DNA of 64,000 nucleotides from Neodontobutis hainanensis (Eukaryota; Chordata; Actinopteri; Gobiiformes; Odontobutidae), in contig JALDNG010000790.1 of assembly GCA_024349245.1 (NCBI GenBank), positions 22,863-86,862 of the forward strand, in the 5' to 3' direction. Positions 11,059 through 22,106 of this stretch are shown one piece after another (the first letter of the stretch is position 1; the number at the start of each line of letters is the position of its first letter). The notes below the pieces were generated by a model, which saw only the letters and a program-made list of their open reading frames with translations, made no database searches and was not told the DNA's origin. Both the position numbers and the translations under genes were made by a program.

Positions 11059-12977
11059 TGTAGCAGATCAGCCTCCAGAACGCCACACGGATTATAACAT
11101 TTGTTTAATCACTTACAGACCTCCAAACTGTTTCACTAAGGGTCTTCAAGATTAACAACTGTTGTTTCACCATCGGCCTCCAGAGACAGGCCGTGGATGT
11201 AAATCTTGAGAAGAAGACATGCTAACCCCGTTTTCTTTCAGATAAAAGGACACCAACGTGTTTTGCCAAGGACAGGAAACTTATTAATGACTTTGTTTTG
11301 CTTTTATAAGAATTGGAACTTCGTTCTACCCAGCACCGCTAGGCGCCATGTCCAAAAGCCGTAAATCCTGTAGATAAGGTGTCCATCCAGCTTTCTCGAG
11401 AACACTTTATTCTAATCCTGATTGACAGTTGAAAATGTCTTTGATCATAGTCGTTCGGGCATGGTCAAACACTACCCCCTTTTGGTTTAACTGGACAAAT
11501 GACTCTGCACTCAAGAAGGACATTTGGTGTTATTTCATTAAAGGACATTTTGTTATTTTATTACTTAGATAGATTGTGAATGTACTAACAATTATACTGT
11601 TTGTTTCCAGGATGCAGAGTTTTACAAGTCAACTAATTCCTTCCATTCCTACAGAGTTACGTTTTATGTTAATAAAATGTAATGAATATATGTTTTTATA
11701 ATAAGTCTGACAAATGTTTCTTTGCATAATCCTGCAAGTACGAATGTGTTTGTGTGTTTTACGAAAACCAAGGAAAATAGGGTGAAACAAAAGGAATGTT
11801 TAAGACTTAGTTTAAACATTTAAACTCCCCAAAGCAATGCCTTCCTCCGTAAGACACACCCTGTCAAAAGTGTTAAAAGTGACCGCTGGTCAAAACACGC
11901 TCTCTCTGCACTACTCTCCGTCTCCTCTTCACTTCGCACTGGACCTCTTGTCCGCTCAGGGCTGTAGGCCCTCGAACCTCTCACAAGCTCGGACCTCGTG
12001 TAACGAGTAAATTTTCTTTGTACTTTAAAGCCTGCAAGTTTAGCTTGCGCGATAAAGTTTCCTTCACAAAGCTGTTCAAAGTAGCTTACTTCCTGCCAGC
12101 CTGCCAACAAAAGGAAGTTGCCGCTTTTATTTTTGAAGATTTCCTGCCTGCTAAAGAGTTAGCTTGACTAAAATCTAACTTTCTCGAGCAAGTTTAAGCC
12201 AGCAACACAGCCGCTAAACCTTCTCCAGTGGACTTAATAACTTTGAAAGACTCAATTTTACTCAGTGTACGACGCTGATGCTAAAGGCTTGGCTAGTTGT
12301 GACAGTAACGAGACGCTTTTTGAATCTCCGGGCCCACGGCAGCCCCTCTGGAGAGTGGAAATAACAGGCCATCCTGGAGGCGACAAACGTCATCGGTTGC
12401 GACAGGGTTCCGGACAACCTCTAGACCTCTCGTCGCTAAGATCTGAGACCAATCACGACCCCCAGGGTGAGTCTAAACGTTAGTTACACAAGTTTGGCAT
12501 CTAACTGTCTAAACATAACAGCCTTGGCCTCAGAAACCGTCATCGAACCCCTTTAAACGCTCCGTAACAGCCCCTCATCTAATAATAGAGTTAATAATCA
12601 ATAGGCCTACTTTCTTTTGTTTCACAAAATCCTCTGAAAGTAAAGTGTTTTATCGTTCTTTGATTTACCCATTCATGTGTCAATAATTATCCCTTTGTGT
12701 CATTTCCCCTGTCATTATTCACTGTTTAAATTTTTATAATCTTTAATAAAACCCCATAAAGACATTTACTGTTTCAATGTTTAATTCATTAATTTTCAAA
12801 ACGAGAAGAATTTACTTCCTTTAGATTAATGAGACTAGACTAAACAGTTTCTCTGGAGCTGTTCAAAACTAGAGTGGTGCCGAAAGAAATTAATATTTTG
12901 ATAAGCAAAATATTAATTATTAAATTTCATAATTAATATTCATATTAATTATTAAATAATAAGACCATATTCCTACA
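11059..12977. mobile_element. Probable solo LTR, about 1.9 kb
   Basis: An interruption of satellite A that starts TGTAGCAG and ends CCTACA, so it has the TG...CA form of an LTR. It is flanked by GCCT (11055-11058) and GTCT (12978-12981), a 4-bp duplication with one change. Removing it restores the common satellite phrase AATAAACGTCTACAGTCTG. Inside are a TATAA-like site near 11305, AATAAA near 12745 and a donor-like GGTGAGT near 12465. No gag or pol frame is present. Its length is unusual but known for some fish retroelements; the family is not identified. Confidence 0.6.
12889..12917. repeat. Perfect AT-rich hairpin near LTR end
   Basis: ATTAATATTTTG and CAAAATATTAAT form 12-bp perfect arms with a 5-nt loop, within the last 90 bp of the probable LTR. 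It is followed by more ATTAAT-rich sequence. It may shape the RNA 3' end; this is inference. Confidence 0.8.
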
Positions 12978-13311
12978 GTCTACAGTCTGTTCTTCTGCAC
13001 ATCTACAGTCTGTTCTAACTGCACATCCACAGTCTGTTCTAATGTAAGTCTACAATCTGTACTACTGCTCATCTATACTCTGTTCTACTGCACGTCTACA
13101 GTCTGTTCTTATAAACGTCTACAGTCTGTTATACTACACATCTACAATCTCTACTACTGCACTTCTAAAGTCTGTTCTAATGCACATCTACAGTCTGTTC
13201 TAATGCTCGTCCACAGTCTGTACTACTGCATCTCTAGAGTCTATTCTTCTGCACATTGTCAGTCTCTTCTACTGGGCGTTTACAGTCTGTTCTAATGCTT
13301 GTCTACAGTCT
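12978..13311 (+). repeat. Satellite A, plus orientation, short segment
   Basis: A continuation of the 23-bp array after the probable LTR, ending at an orientation switch near 13311. Confidence 0.9.
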
Positions 13312-15203
13312 TTACACGAGCATTAGAACAGACTGTATATGAGTATTAGAAAAGACTGTAAACATCCAGTAGAACAGACTGACAATGTGCAGAAGAATAG
13401 ACTGTAGAGATGCACTAGTACAGACTGTAAACGCGCATTAGAACAGACTGTATATGAGTATTAGAAAACACTCTAGACATGCTTTAGAACAGACTGTAGA
13501 GGTGCAGTAGTTCAGACTATAGACTAGCATTAGAACAGACTATATATGAGTATTAGAAAATACTCTAGACATGCTTTAGAACAGACTGTAGAGGTGCAGT
13601 TGTTCAGACTATAGACGAGCATTAGAACAGACTGTAGATGTGCAGTAGAAGAGACTGTAGAGCTGCAGTATTATAGACTGTCGACAATTATTAGAAAGGA
13701 CTGTAGACGTGCAGTAGAACGGACTGTAGACAATTATTAGAACAGACTGTAGACTTGCAGTAGAACAGACTGATGATGCTGCAGAAGAATAGACTTTAAA
13801 GGTGCATTACTACAGACTGTACACGAGAAATAGAACAGACAGTATATGAGTATTAGAATAGACTGTAGACATAATTTTAGAACAGACTGTAGAGGTGCAG
13901 TAGTACAGACTCTAGACAAGTAGTAGTTCAGACTGTCGACTTGCATTAGAACAGACTGTAGATGTGCATTAGAACAGACTGTAGATGTACAATAGAACAG
14001 ACTGTAGAGGTGCAGTTCAACAGACTGTAGACGTGCAGTTGAACAGTCTTCAGAGCAGCAGTAGTACAGACTCTAGATTGGCTGTAGAACAGACTGTAGA
14101 CGATCATTAGAATAGACTGTAAACGTCTAGTAGAACAGACTGTCAATGTGCAGAATAATAGATTCTAGAGGTGCAGTAGTACAGACTGTAGATGAGCATT
14201 AGATCAGACTGTATATGAGTATTAGAAAACACTGCAGACATGCTTTAGAACAGACTGTAGAGGTCTAGTTGTACAAACTGTAGACGAGCATTAGAACAGA
14301 CTGTAGAGGAACAGTAGAACAAACTGTAGAGGTCGAGTAGTAAAGACTGTTATTGGCTAATAGAACAGACGATATTCGAGCAATAGAACAGACTATAGAT
14401 GTGCAGTAGTATAGACTGTAAGAAGCAGTAGTACAGAATGTAGACAATTATTAGAACAGACAGAAGACGTGCAGTAGAAAAGACTGTAGATGAGCATTAG
14501 AACAGACTGTAAATGTCCAGTAGAACAGACTGACCATGTGCAGAAGAATAGACTGTAGTGGTGCAGTAGTACAGACTGTAGACGAGCATTAGAACAGACT
14601 GTATATGAGTATTAGAAAACACTGTAGACATGCTTTACAACAGACTGTAGAGGTGCAGTAGTTGACTGTAGATGAGCATTAGAACAGACTGTATATGAGT
14701 ATTAGAAAACACTAATAGAAATGCTTTACAACAGACTGTAGAGGTGCAGTAGAACAGACTGTAGACGTGCAGTAGAACAGACTGTAGTTGAGCAGTAGTA
14801 CATACTGTATACTTGCATAGGAACAGACTGTATATGTGCATTAGAACAGACTGTAGATGTGCAGTAAAACAGACTGTAGACTTGCAATAGAGCAGACTGA
14901 AGACGTGCAGTAGAACAGACTTAAGATGCGCTGTAGAACAGACTGTAAACATGCAGTAGAACAGACTGTAGACATGCATTAGAAAAGACTGTAGATGTGC
15001 ATTAGAACAGACTGTAGATGTGCAGTAAAACAGACCGTAGTTATGCAGTAGAACAGACTGCATTAGAGCAATAGTACAGACTGTAAACTGGCATTAGAAC
15101 AGACTGTAGAGGTGCAGTTGTACAGACTGTAGATGTGCAGTAAAACAAACTGTAGATGAGCAGTAGTACAGACTGTAGACTTGCATTAGAACAGACTGTA
15201 GAT
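13312..15203 (-). repeat. Satellite A, minus orientation, block copy 1
   Basis: The units are inverted relative to the preceding segment (GCATTAGAACAGACTGTA type on +). Much of this block recurs at 43588-45685 with the same order of variant units, including the GATGATGCTGCAGAAGAAT variant, so the two are duplicates. Confidence 0.93.
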
Positions 15204-15900
15204 ATCAAGTTCTGTGTGTTTTTTAACTGACTACAGCTCTGCCCAAACTTGAAAACTGCTTTATCTCTGATGAATGCAAAGGACAACTCAAAACTGTTCT
15301 TTCTTTTTCTTTTTTTTCCTAAAGATGATCGGGTGGAACAGAATAGGTTGATAACCTTTAAAATATACAAACCAAAGCAGAAATTAGTTGCAAATAAATC
15401 ACAAATAACTCAATACCACTTCCTCAAATAGTAAATGTCAAACCAAACAGTCATTTTAATTAACCTATGGTCTCTAATTAAACTTATATAATTTAAACAA
15501 TACACATGCTTAGAGTAATGTTCACATAAAGTATTCACTATTTGATTTAAATTGGACATTACAACCAAGCAAACAAAATCATACAAAAGTCTTAACTCAA
15601 CACAAACAAACACACAGTCCACTTTTGTCCTACCAGTTGTGTCCTTGGATAATCAGGAGCTGTGGTCAAAGTTTCTTTTCCTCAGGAACAAGTGAGATGG
15701 CCAACTGAGCTTTTACCAAACATTTCAACTGCCATGCACTCTGTGTGTGCGCTGGTAATTATGGTCCCAAGAGCACTTCCTGGAAGTTGGTTCCATAACC
15801 TTTTGATGCGTGGTTGCCCCTGCAGTTTGGGAGTGCTCTTAGTAATTTGAGTAAAAATAGGCTGAGTGCTCAGGACAACTTGTACCTTGAATTGACATAA
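15204..15900. other. Unique spacer within satellite A, copy 1
   Basis: A 0.7-kb non-satellite segment, nearly identical to 45686-46385. A minus-strand frame covers part of it (about 15682-15885), but copy 2 has a 2-bp length difference in the GTGTGTGCG run there, so the frame is not conserved. I see no terminal repeats, no RNA gene and no recognised protein. It travels with its flanking satellite units. Confidence 0.75.
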
Positions 15901-16960
15901 CAGTAGATGTGCAGTAAAACAGACTGTAAACGTGCAGTAGAACAGACTGCAGTAGAGCAGAGGTACAGACTGTAAACTGGCATTAGAACAGACTGTTGAG
16001 ATGCAGTTGAACAGACAGTAGACGTGCAGTTGAATAGACTGTAGATGTGCATTGGAACAGACTAAAGACGCAATAGAACAGACTGTAGACGAGCAGTAGA
16101 ACACACTAAAGACCTGCATTAGAACAGACGGTGGGCGAGCATTAGAACAGACTGTAAAGTCCAGTAGAACAGACTAACAATTAGGACAGATTGTAGATGT
16201 GCAGAAAAACAGACTGTAGACGTGCAGTAAAATAAACTGCAGTAGAGCAGTAGTAAAGACTGTAAACTGGCATTAGAACAGACTGTAGACATGCAGTAGA
16301 ACAGACTGTAGATGTGCAGTAGAACAAACTGTTGAGGTGCAGTAATACAGACTGCAAACGAGCATTATACAGACTGTAGAAGTGCAGTAGTACAGACTGT
16401 AGATGTGCAGTAGAACAGAATGTAGACGTTTATTAGAACAGACTGTATACCTGCAGTCGGACAGACTGTAGATGTGCTTTAGAAAAGACTGTAGACGTTT
16501 ATTAAAAATAGACTATAGTCGTGCAGTAGAACAGACTGTAGACGTGCAATAGAACAGACTGGAGAGGTGCAGTTGAACAGACTGTAGATGTACATTAGAA
16601 CAGACTATAGATGTGCATTAGAAGAGACTGTAGACAATTATTAAAATAGACAATAGTTGTGCAGTAGAACAGACTGTAGACAAGCATTAGAAATTACTGT
16701 AAACGCCCAGTAGAACAGACAATGTGCAGAAGAATAGACTCTAGAGGTGCATTACTACAGACTGTAGATGAGCATTAGAACATACTCTATATGAGTATTA
16801 GAAAACACTGTAGAAATGCTTTAGAACAGACTGTAGAGATGCAGTTGTATAGATTGTAGAAAAGCATTAAAACAGACTGTAGAAGTGCAGTACTTCAGAC
16901 TGTAGATGTGCAGTAGAAAAGACTATTGAGGTGCAGTAGTACAGAATGTCGACATTTATT
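15901..16960 (-). repeat. Satellite A, minus orientation
   Basis: Inverted 23-bp units continue after the unique spacer to an orientation switch around 16961-16970. Confidence 0.92.
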
Positions 16961-19900
16961 ATTGCCCTTCTACTGTCTCTTCTAATGCTTCTACTGTCTG
17001 TATTACTGCACCTCTACAGTCTGTACTAAAGCACATCTACAGTCTGTTCTAATGCTCGTCACAGTCTATTCTTATGCAGGTCTTTAGTCTTTACTACTGC
17101 ACATCTACAGTCTGTTCTAATGGACGCCTACATTCTGTTCTAATGCTCATCTACAGTCTGTTCTATTGTACGTCTACAGTCTTTTCTACTGCACATCAAC
17201 AGTCTGTTCTAATGCTCATCTACAGTCTGTACAACTGCACCTCTACAGTCTGTTCTACTGCATGTCTACAGTCTGATCTAATGCCATTTTACAGTCTGTA
17301 CTATTGCTCTACTGCATTCTATTCTACTGCATGTCTACAGTCATTTTTACTGCACATCTACAATCTGTTCTAATTGTCAGTCTGTTATACAATCTACAGT
17401 CTGTACTAATTCTGCTCTGAAGTCTGTTCAACTGCACGTCTACAGTCTGTTCAACTGCACCTCTACAGTCTGTACTACTGCACTTCTACAGTCTGTTCTA
17501 ATGCTTGTCTACAGTCTGTATTACTGCACCTCTACAGTCTTTTATAAATGCATGTCTACAGTGTTTTCTAAAACTCATATACAGTCTGTTCATTTGCTCA
17601 TCTACAGTCTGTACTACTGCAGCTCTAGAGTCTATTCTTTTGCACATTGTCAGTTTGTTCTACGGGGCGTTTACAGTCATTTCTATTGCTCGTTTACAGT
17701 CTGTTCTAAGGTAATTCTAGAGTCTGTACTACTGCTGCTCTGATTTCTGTTCACCTGCACGTCTACAGTCTGTTTTACTGCATATCTACAATCTGTTCTA
17801 ATTGTCAGTCTGTTCTACTGGACGTTTACAGCCTGTTCTAAAGCTCATCTACAGTCTGTTCTAAAGCCAATCTAGAGTCTGTACAACTGCTGCTCTGACA
17901 TCAGTTCAAATGCACATCTATAGTCTGTTCAACTGCACGTCTACAGTCTGTTCTAATGCACATCTACAGTCTATTCTAATGCAAGTCTACAGTCTGTACT
18001 ACTGCTCATCTACAGTCTGTTCTATTGCACGTCTACAGTCTGTTCTGAGAAACGTCTACAGTCTGTTCTACTACACATCTACAGTCTGTACAACTGCTCT
18101 ACTGCAGTCTATTCTACTGCACTTCTACAGTCTGTTCTACTGCACGACTATAGTCTGTATTAATAAATGTCTACAGTCTTTTCTAATGCACATCTACAGT
18201 GTGTGCTTGTGAAGTCTACAGTCTGTTCTAATAATTGTCTAGATTCTGTTCTACTGCATGCCTACAGTCTCTTCTAATAATAGTCAACATTCTGTACCAC
18301 AGCACCTCTACAGTCTCTTCTACCGCACATCTACAGTTTGTTCTAGTGGTTGTCTACAGTCTGTACTACTTCACCTCTACAGTCTGTTGTAAAGCATGTC
18401 TACAGTCTTTTCTAATACTAATGTACAGTCTGTTCTAATGCTCGTGTAAAGTTTTAACAACTGCACCTCTACAGTCTATTATTCTGCACATCGTCAGTCT
18501 TTTCTAATGCACATCTACAGTCTGTTCTAATGGACGTATACAGTCTGTTCTAACGCTCGTCTACAGTCTGTTCTATTGTGCGTCTACAGTCTCTTATAAT
18601 GCTACTTTACAGTCTGTACCTCTGCTCTACCGCATTTTGTTCTACTGCACGTCTACAGTCTTTTTATAAATGTCTATAGTCTATTCTACTGCATTTCTAC
18701 AGTCATTACTACTGTACTTCTAAAGTCTATTCTAATGCTCATCAACAGTCTGTTCTAATGCAAGTCTACAGTCTGTGCTACTGCTCATCTACAGTCTGTA
18801 CTACTGCACTTCTAAAATCTGTTCTAATGCTCATCTGCAGTCTGTATTACTGCACCTCTACAATCTGTTCTAAAGCATGTCTACAGTATTTTCTAATACT
18901 CATATACAGTCTGTTCTAATGCTCGTCTACAGTCTGTACTACTGCACATCTACAGTCTCAACTACTGCACTTCTAAAGTCTGTTTCTAATGCACATCTAC
19001 AGTCTGTTCTAATGCAAGTCTACAGTCTGTACTACTGCTCATTTACGGTCTGTTCTACTGCAGGTCTACAGTCTGTTGTAATAACGTCTACAGTCTGTTC
19101 TACTGCACATCTATAGTCTGTACTACTGCACTTCTACAGTCTGTTCTAATGTACATCTACAGTCTGTTTTACTGCTCATATACAGTCTGTTCTACTGCAC
19201 GTCTACAGTCTGTTCTAAAGCCAGTCTAGAGTTTGTTCTACTGCTGCTCTGAAGTCTGTTCAACTGCATGTCTGTAGTCTGTTAAACTGCACCTCTACGT
19301 CTGTTCTATTGTATGTCTACATTCTGTTCCAATGCACATCTACAGTCTGTTCTAATGCAAGTCTACAGTCTGTACTACTGCTCGTGTACAGTCTGTACTA
19401 CTGCACCTCTACAGTCTGTTCTAAAGCATGTCTACAGTCTATTCTAATACTCATACACAGTCTGTTCTAATGCTCGTCTACAGTCTGTACTAACGGACCT
19501 TTAAATTTTATTCTTCTGCAACATCATTAGTCTGTTTTACTGGACATCTACAGTCTGTTCTATACACGTATATAGTCTCTTCAAATACTCGTCCACAGTC
19601 TGTTCTAATGCAGTCTGTACTACTGCACATCTATAGTCTGTTCTATTGCTCACAGTCTGTTCTAATGCCCAATAAAAGTCTTTACTACTCCACCTCTATA
19701 GTTTGTTCTACTTCTCCTCTACAGTCTGTTCTACTGCAGGTCTACAGTCTGTTCTAATGCCAGTCTAAAGTCTGTACTACTGCTGCTCTACAGTCTGTTC
19801 TACTGCAAGTCTACATTCTGTTCTACTGCACATCTACAGTCTGTTCTAATGCACATCTACAGTCTGTTCAACTGCAAGTCCACTGTCTCTTCTACTGCTC

Positions 19901-21758
19901 TTCTGCAGTCTGTTCTACTGCACGACTCTAGTCGGTTTTATTAAAGGTCTACAGTCTCTTCTAATGCACATCTACAGTCTGTACTACTGCACCTCTACAG
20001 TCTGTTCTAAAGCATGTCTACAGTCTATTCTAATACTCATACACAGTCTGTTCTAATGCTCGCCTACAGTCTCTACTAACGGACCTTTAAATTTTATTCT
20101 TCTGCAGCATCATTAGTCTGTTTTACTGGACATCTACAGTCTGTTCTATACACGTATATAGTCTCTTCAAATACTCGTCCACAGTCTGTTCTAATGCAGT
20201 CTGTACTACTGCACATCTATAGTCTGTTCTATTGCTCGAATACAGTCTGTTCTAATGCCCAATAAAAGTCTTTACTACTCCACCTCTACAGTTTGTTCTA
20301 CTTCTCCTCTACAGTCTGTTCTACTGCAGGTCTACAGTCTGTTCTAATGCCAGTCTAGAGTCTGTACTACTGCTGCTCTACAGTCTGTTCTACTGCAAGT
20401 CTAAATTCTGTTCTACTGCACATCTACAGTCTGTTCTAATGCACATCTACAGTCTGTTCAACTGCAAGTCCACTGTCTCTTCTACTGCTCTTCTACAGTC
20501 TGTTCTACTGCACGACTCTAGTTGGTTTTATTAAAGGTCTACAGTCTCTTCTAATGCACATCTACAGTCTGTTCTAATGCACATCTACAGTCTGTTCTAC
20601 TGACGTCTACAGTCAGTTCTAAAGCCAATCTAGAATCTGTACTACTGCTGCTCTGAAGTCTGTTTAACTGCAAGTCTACAGTCTGTTCAACTGCACTTCT
20701 ACAGTCTGGTCTAATGCCATTTTACAGTCTGTACCTCTGCTCTACTGCAGTCTGTTCTATTGCACTTCTACAGTCTTTTTACTGCACATCTACAGTCTGT
20801 TCTAATGCACATCTACAGTCTGTTCTAATGCAAGTCTACAGTCTTTACTACTGCTCATCTACGGTCTGTTCTACTGCAGGTCTAAAATCTCTTCTAATAA
20901 ATGTCTACAGTCTGTTCTACTGCACATCTACAGTCTGTAATACTGCACTTCTACAGACTGTTCTAATGCTCGTCTACAGTCTGTATTACTGCACCTCTAC
21001 AGTCTGTTCCAAAGCATGTCTAGAGTGTTTTCTTATACTCAAATACAGTCTGTTCTAATGCTCGTCTACAGTCTGTTAAACTGCACCTCTACAGTCTGTT
21101 CTAAAGCATGTCTATAGTGTTTTCTAATTCAAATATACAGTTTGTTCTAATGCTTGTCTACAGTCTGAACTACTGCTCTTCTACAGTCTGTTCTAAAGCA
21201 TGTCTAGAGTGTTTTCTAATACTCATATACAGTCTGTTCTAATGCTCGTCCACAATCTGTTAAACTGCACCTCTAGAGTCTGTTCTAAAGCATGTCTACA
21301 GTGTTTTCTAATACTCATATACAGTCTGTTCTAATGCTCATGTACAGTCTGTAGTACTGCACCTTGTCTATTCTTCTGCACATTGTCAGTCTGTTTTACT
21401 GGATGTTTACAGTCATTTCTAATGCAAGTCTACAGTCTGTACTTCTGCTCTACTGCAGTCTGTTCTACTGCACCTCTACAGTCTGTTTTACTGCTCATAT
21501 ACAGTCTGTTCTAATGCACATCTACAGTCTGTTCTAATGAAAGTCTACATTTTGTACTACTGCTCACCTACAGTCTGTTCTTCTGCACGTCTGCAGTCTG
21601 TTCTGATAAACTTCTATAGTCTGTTCTACTGCATATCTACAGTCTATACTACTGCACTTTTAAAGTCTGTTCTAATGCACATCTACAGTCTTTTCTAATG
21701 CAAGTCTAATGTTTGTACTACTGCTCATCTACGGTCTGTTCTACTGCAGGTCTACAGT
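16961..21758 (+). repeat. Satellite A, plus orientation
   Basis: Long head-to-tail 23-bp array. The segment at about 17074-18000 recurs at about 49440-50490 with the same variant order. It includes a 586-bp local duplication listed separately. Confidence 0.94.
19392..20563 (+). repeat. Tandem duplication of a 586-bp satellite A segment
   Basis: The marker TAACGGACCTTTAAATTTTA starts at 19491 and again at 20077, 586 bp apart, with the same series of variant units around both. A related marker occurs inside each copy of the 1,287-bp repeat further on. Confidence 0.85.
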
Positions 21759-22106
21759 TAATGGATTGGATTTATATTGCGCTTTTCTCCCAAGGGACCA
21801 AGGGACTCAAAGCGCCCACAAGCCGTCCATTATTCATTCATACACAGTCACACACTGGTGATGGTAACTACAACTGTAGCCACAGATGCCCTAGGGCAGA
21901 CTGACAGAGACGTGGCAGCCATTTTGACCCTAAGGCCTCTTTGACCATCACCACATACATTCACTGAACATTCTTAAACATTCATACGAGGCAAGGTGGG
22001 TTAAGTGTCTTGCCCAAGGACACAACGACAGAATGAATTGTGGGGAGAGCGGGAATCGAACACACTACCTTCTGGTTGAAAGACGACCGCTCTACCACTG
22101 ACGCCC
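21759..22106 (-). mobile_element. tRNA-derived SINE
   Basis: A non-satellite insert of about 350 bp, in minus orientation. Reverse-complement reading gives an A-box-like TGGTAGAGCGG (22087-22097) followed by a B box GTTCGATTCCC (22051-22061), the internal RNA polymerase III promoter of a tRNA-derived SINE. The body contains the phrase CTTGGGCAAGACACTTAAC, and the 3' end reads GCGCAATATAAATCCAATCC, both familiar from a widespread fish repeat. A short TACAGT on both sides (21753-21758, 22109-22114) may be the target duplication, but it is also satellite sequence. Confidence 0.8.

Noticed and set aside
12265..12483. 72-codon ORF inside the probable LTR
   Set aside because: No recognisable domain, located in a non-coding LTR, and of a length expected by chance.
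15682..15885. Minus-strand frame in the unique spacer as a host exon
   Set aside because: The second copy has a 2-bp difference inside the frame, so the reading frame is not kept.
21759..22106. Functional tRNA gene suggested by A and B boxes
   Set aside because: No cloverleaf or anticodon arm of normal length; the sequence continues into a SINE body and tail.
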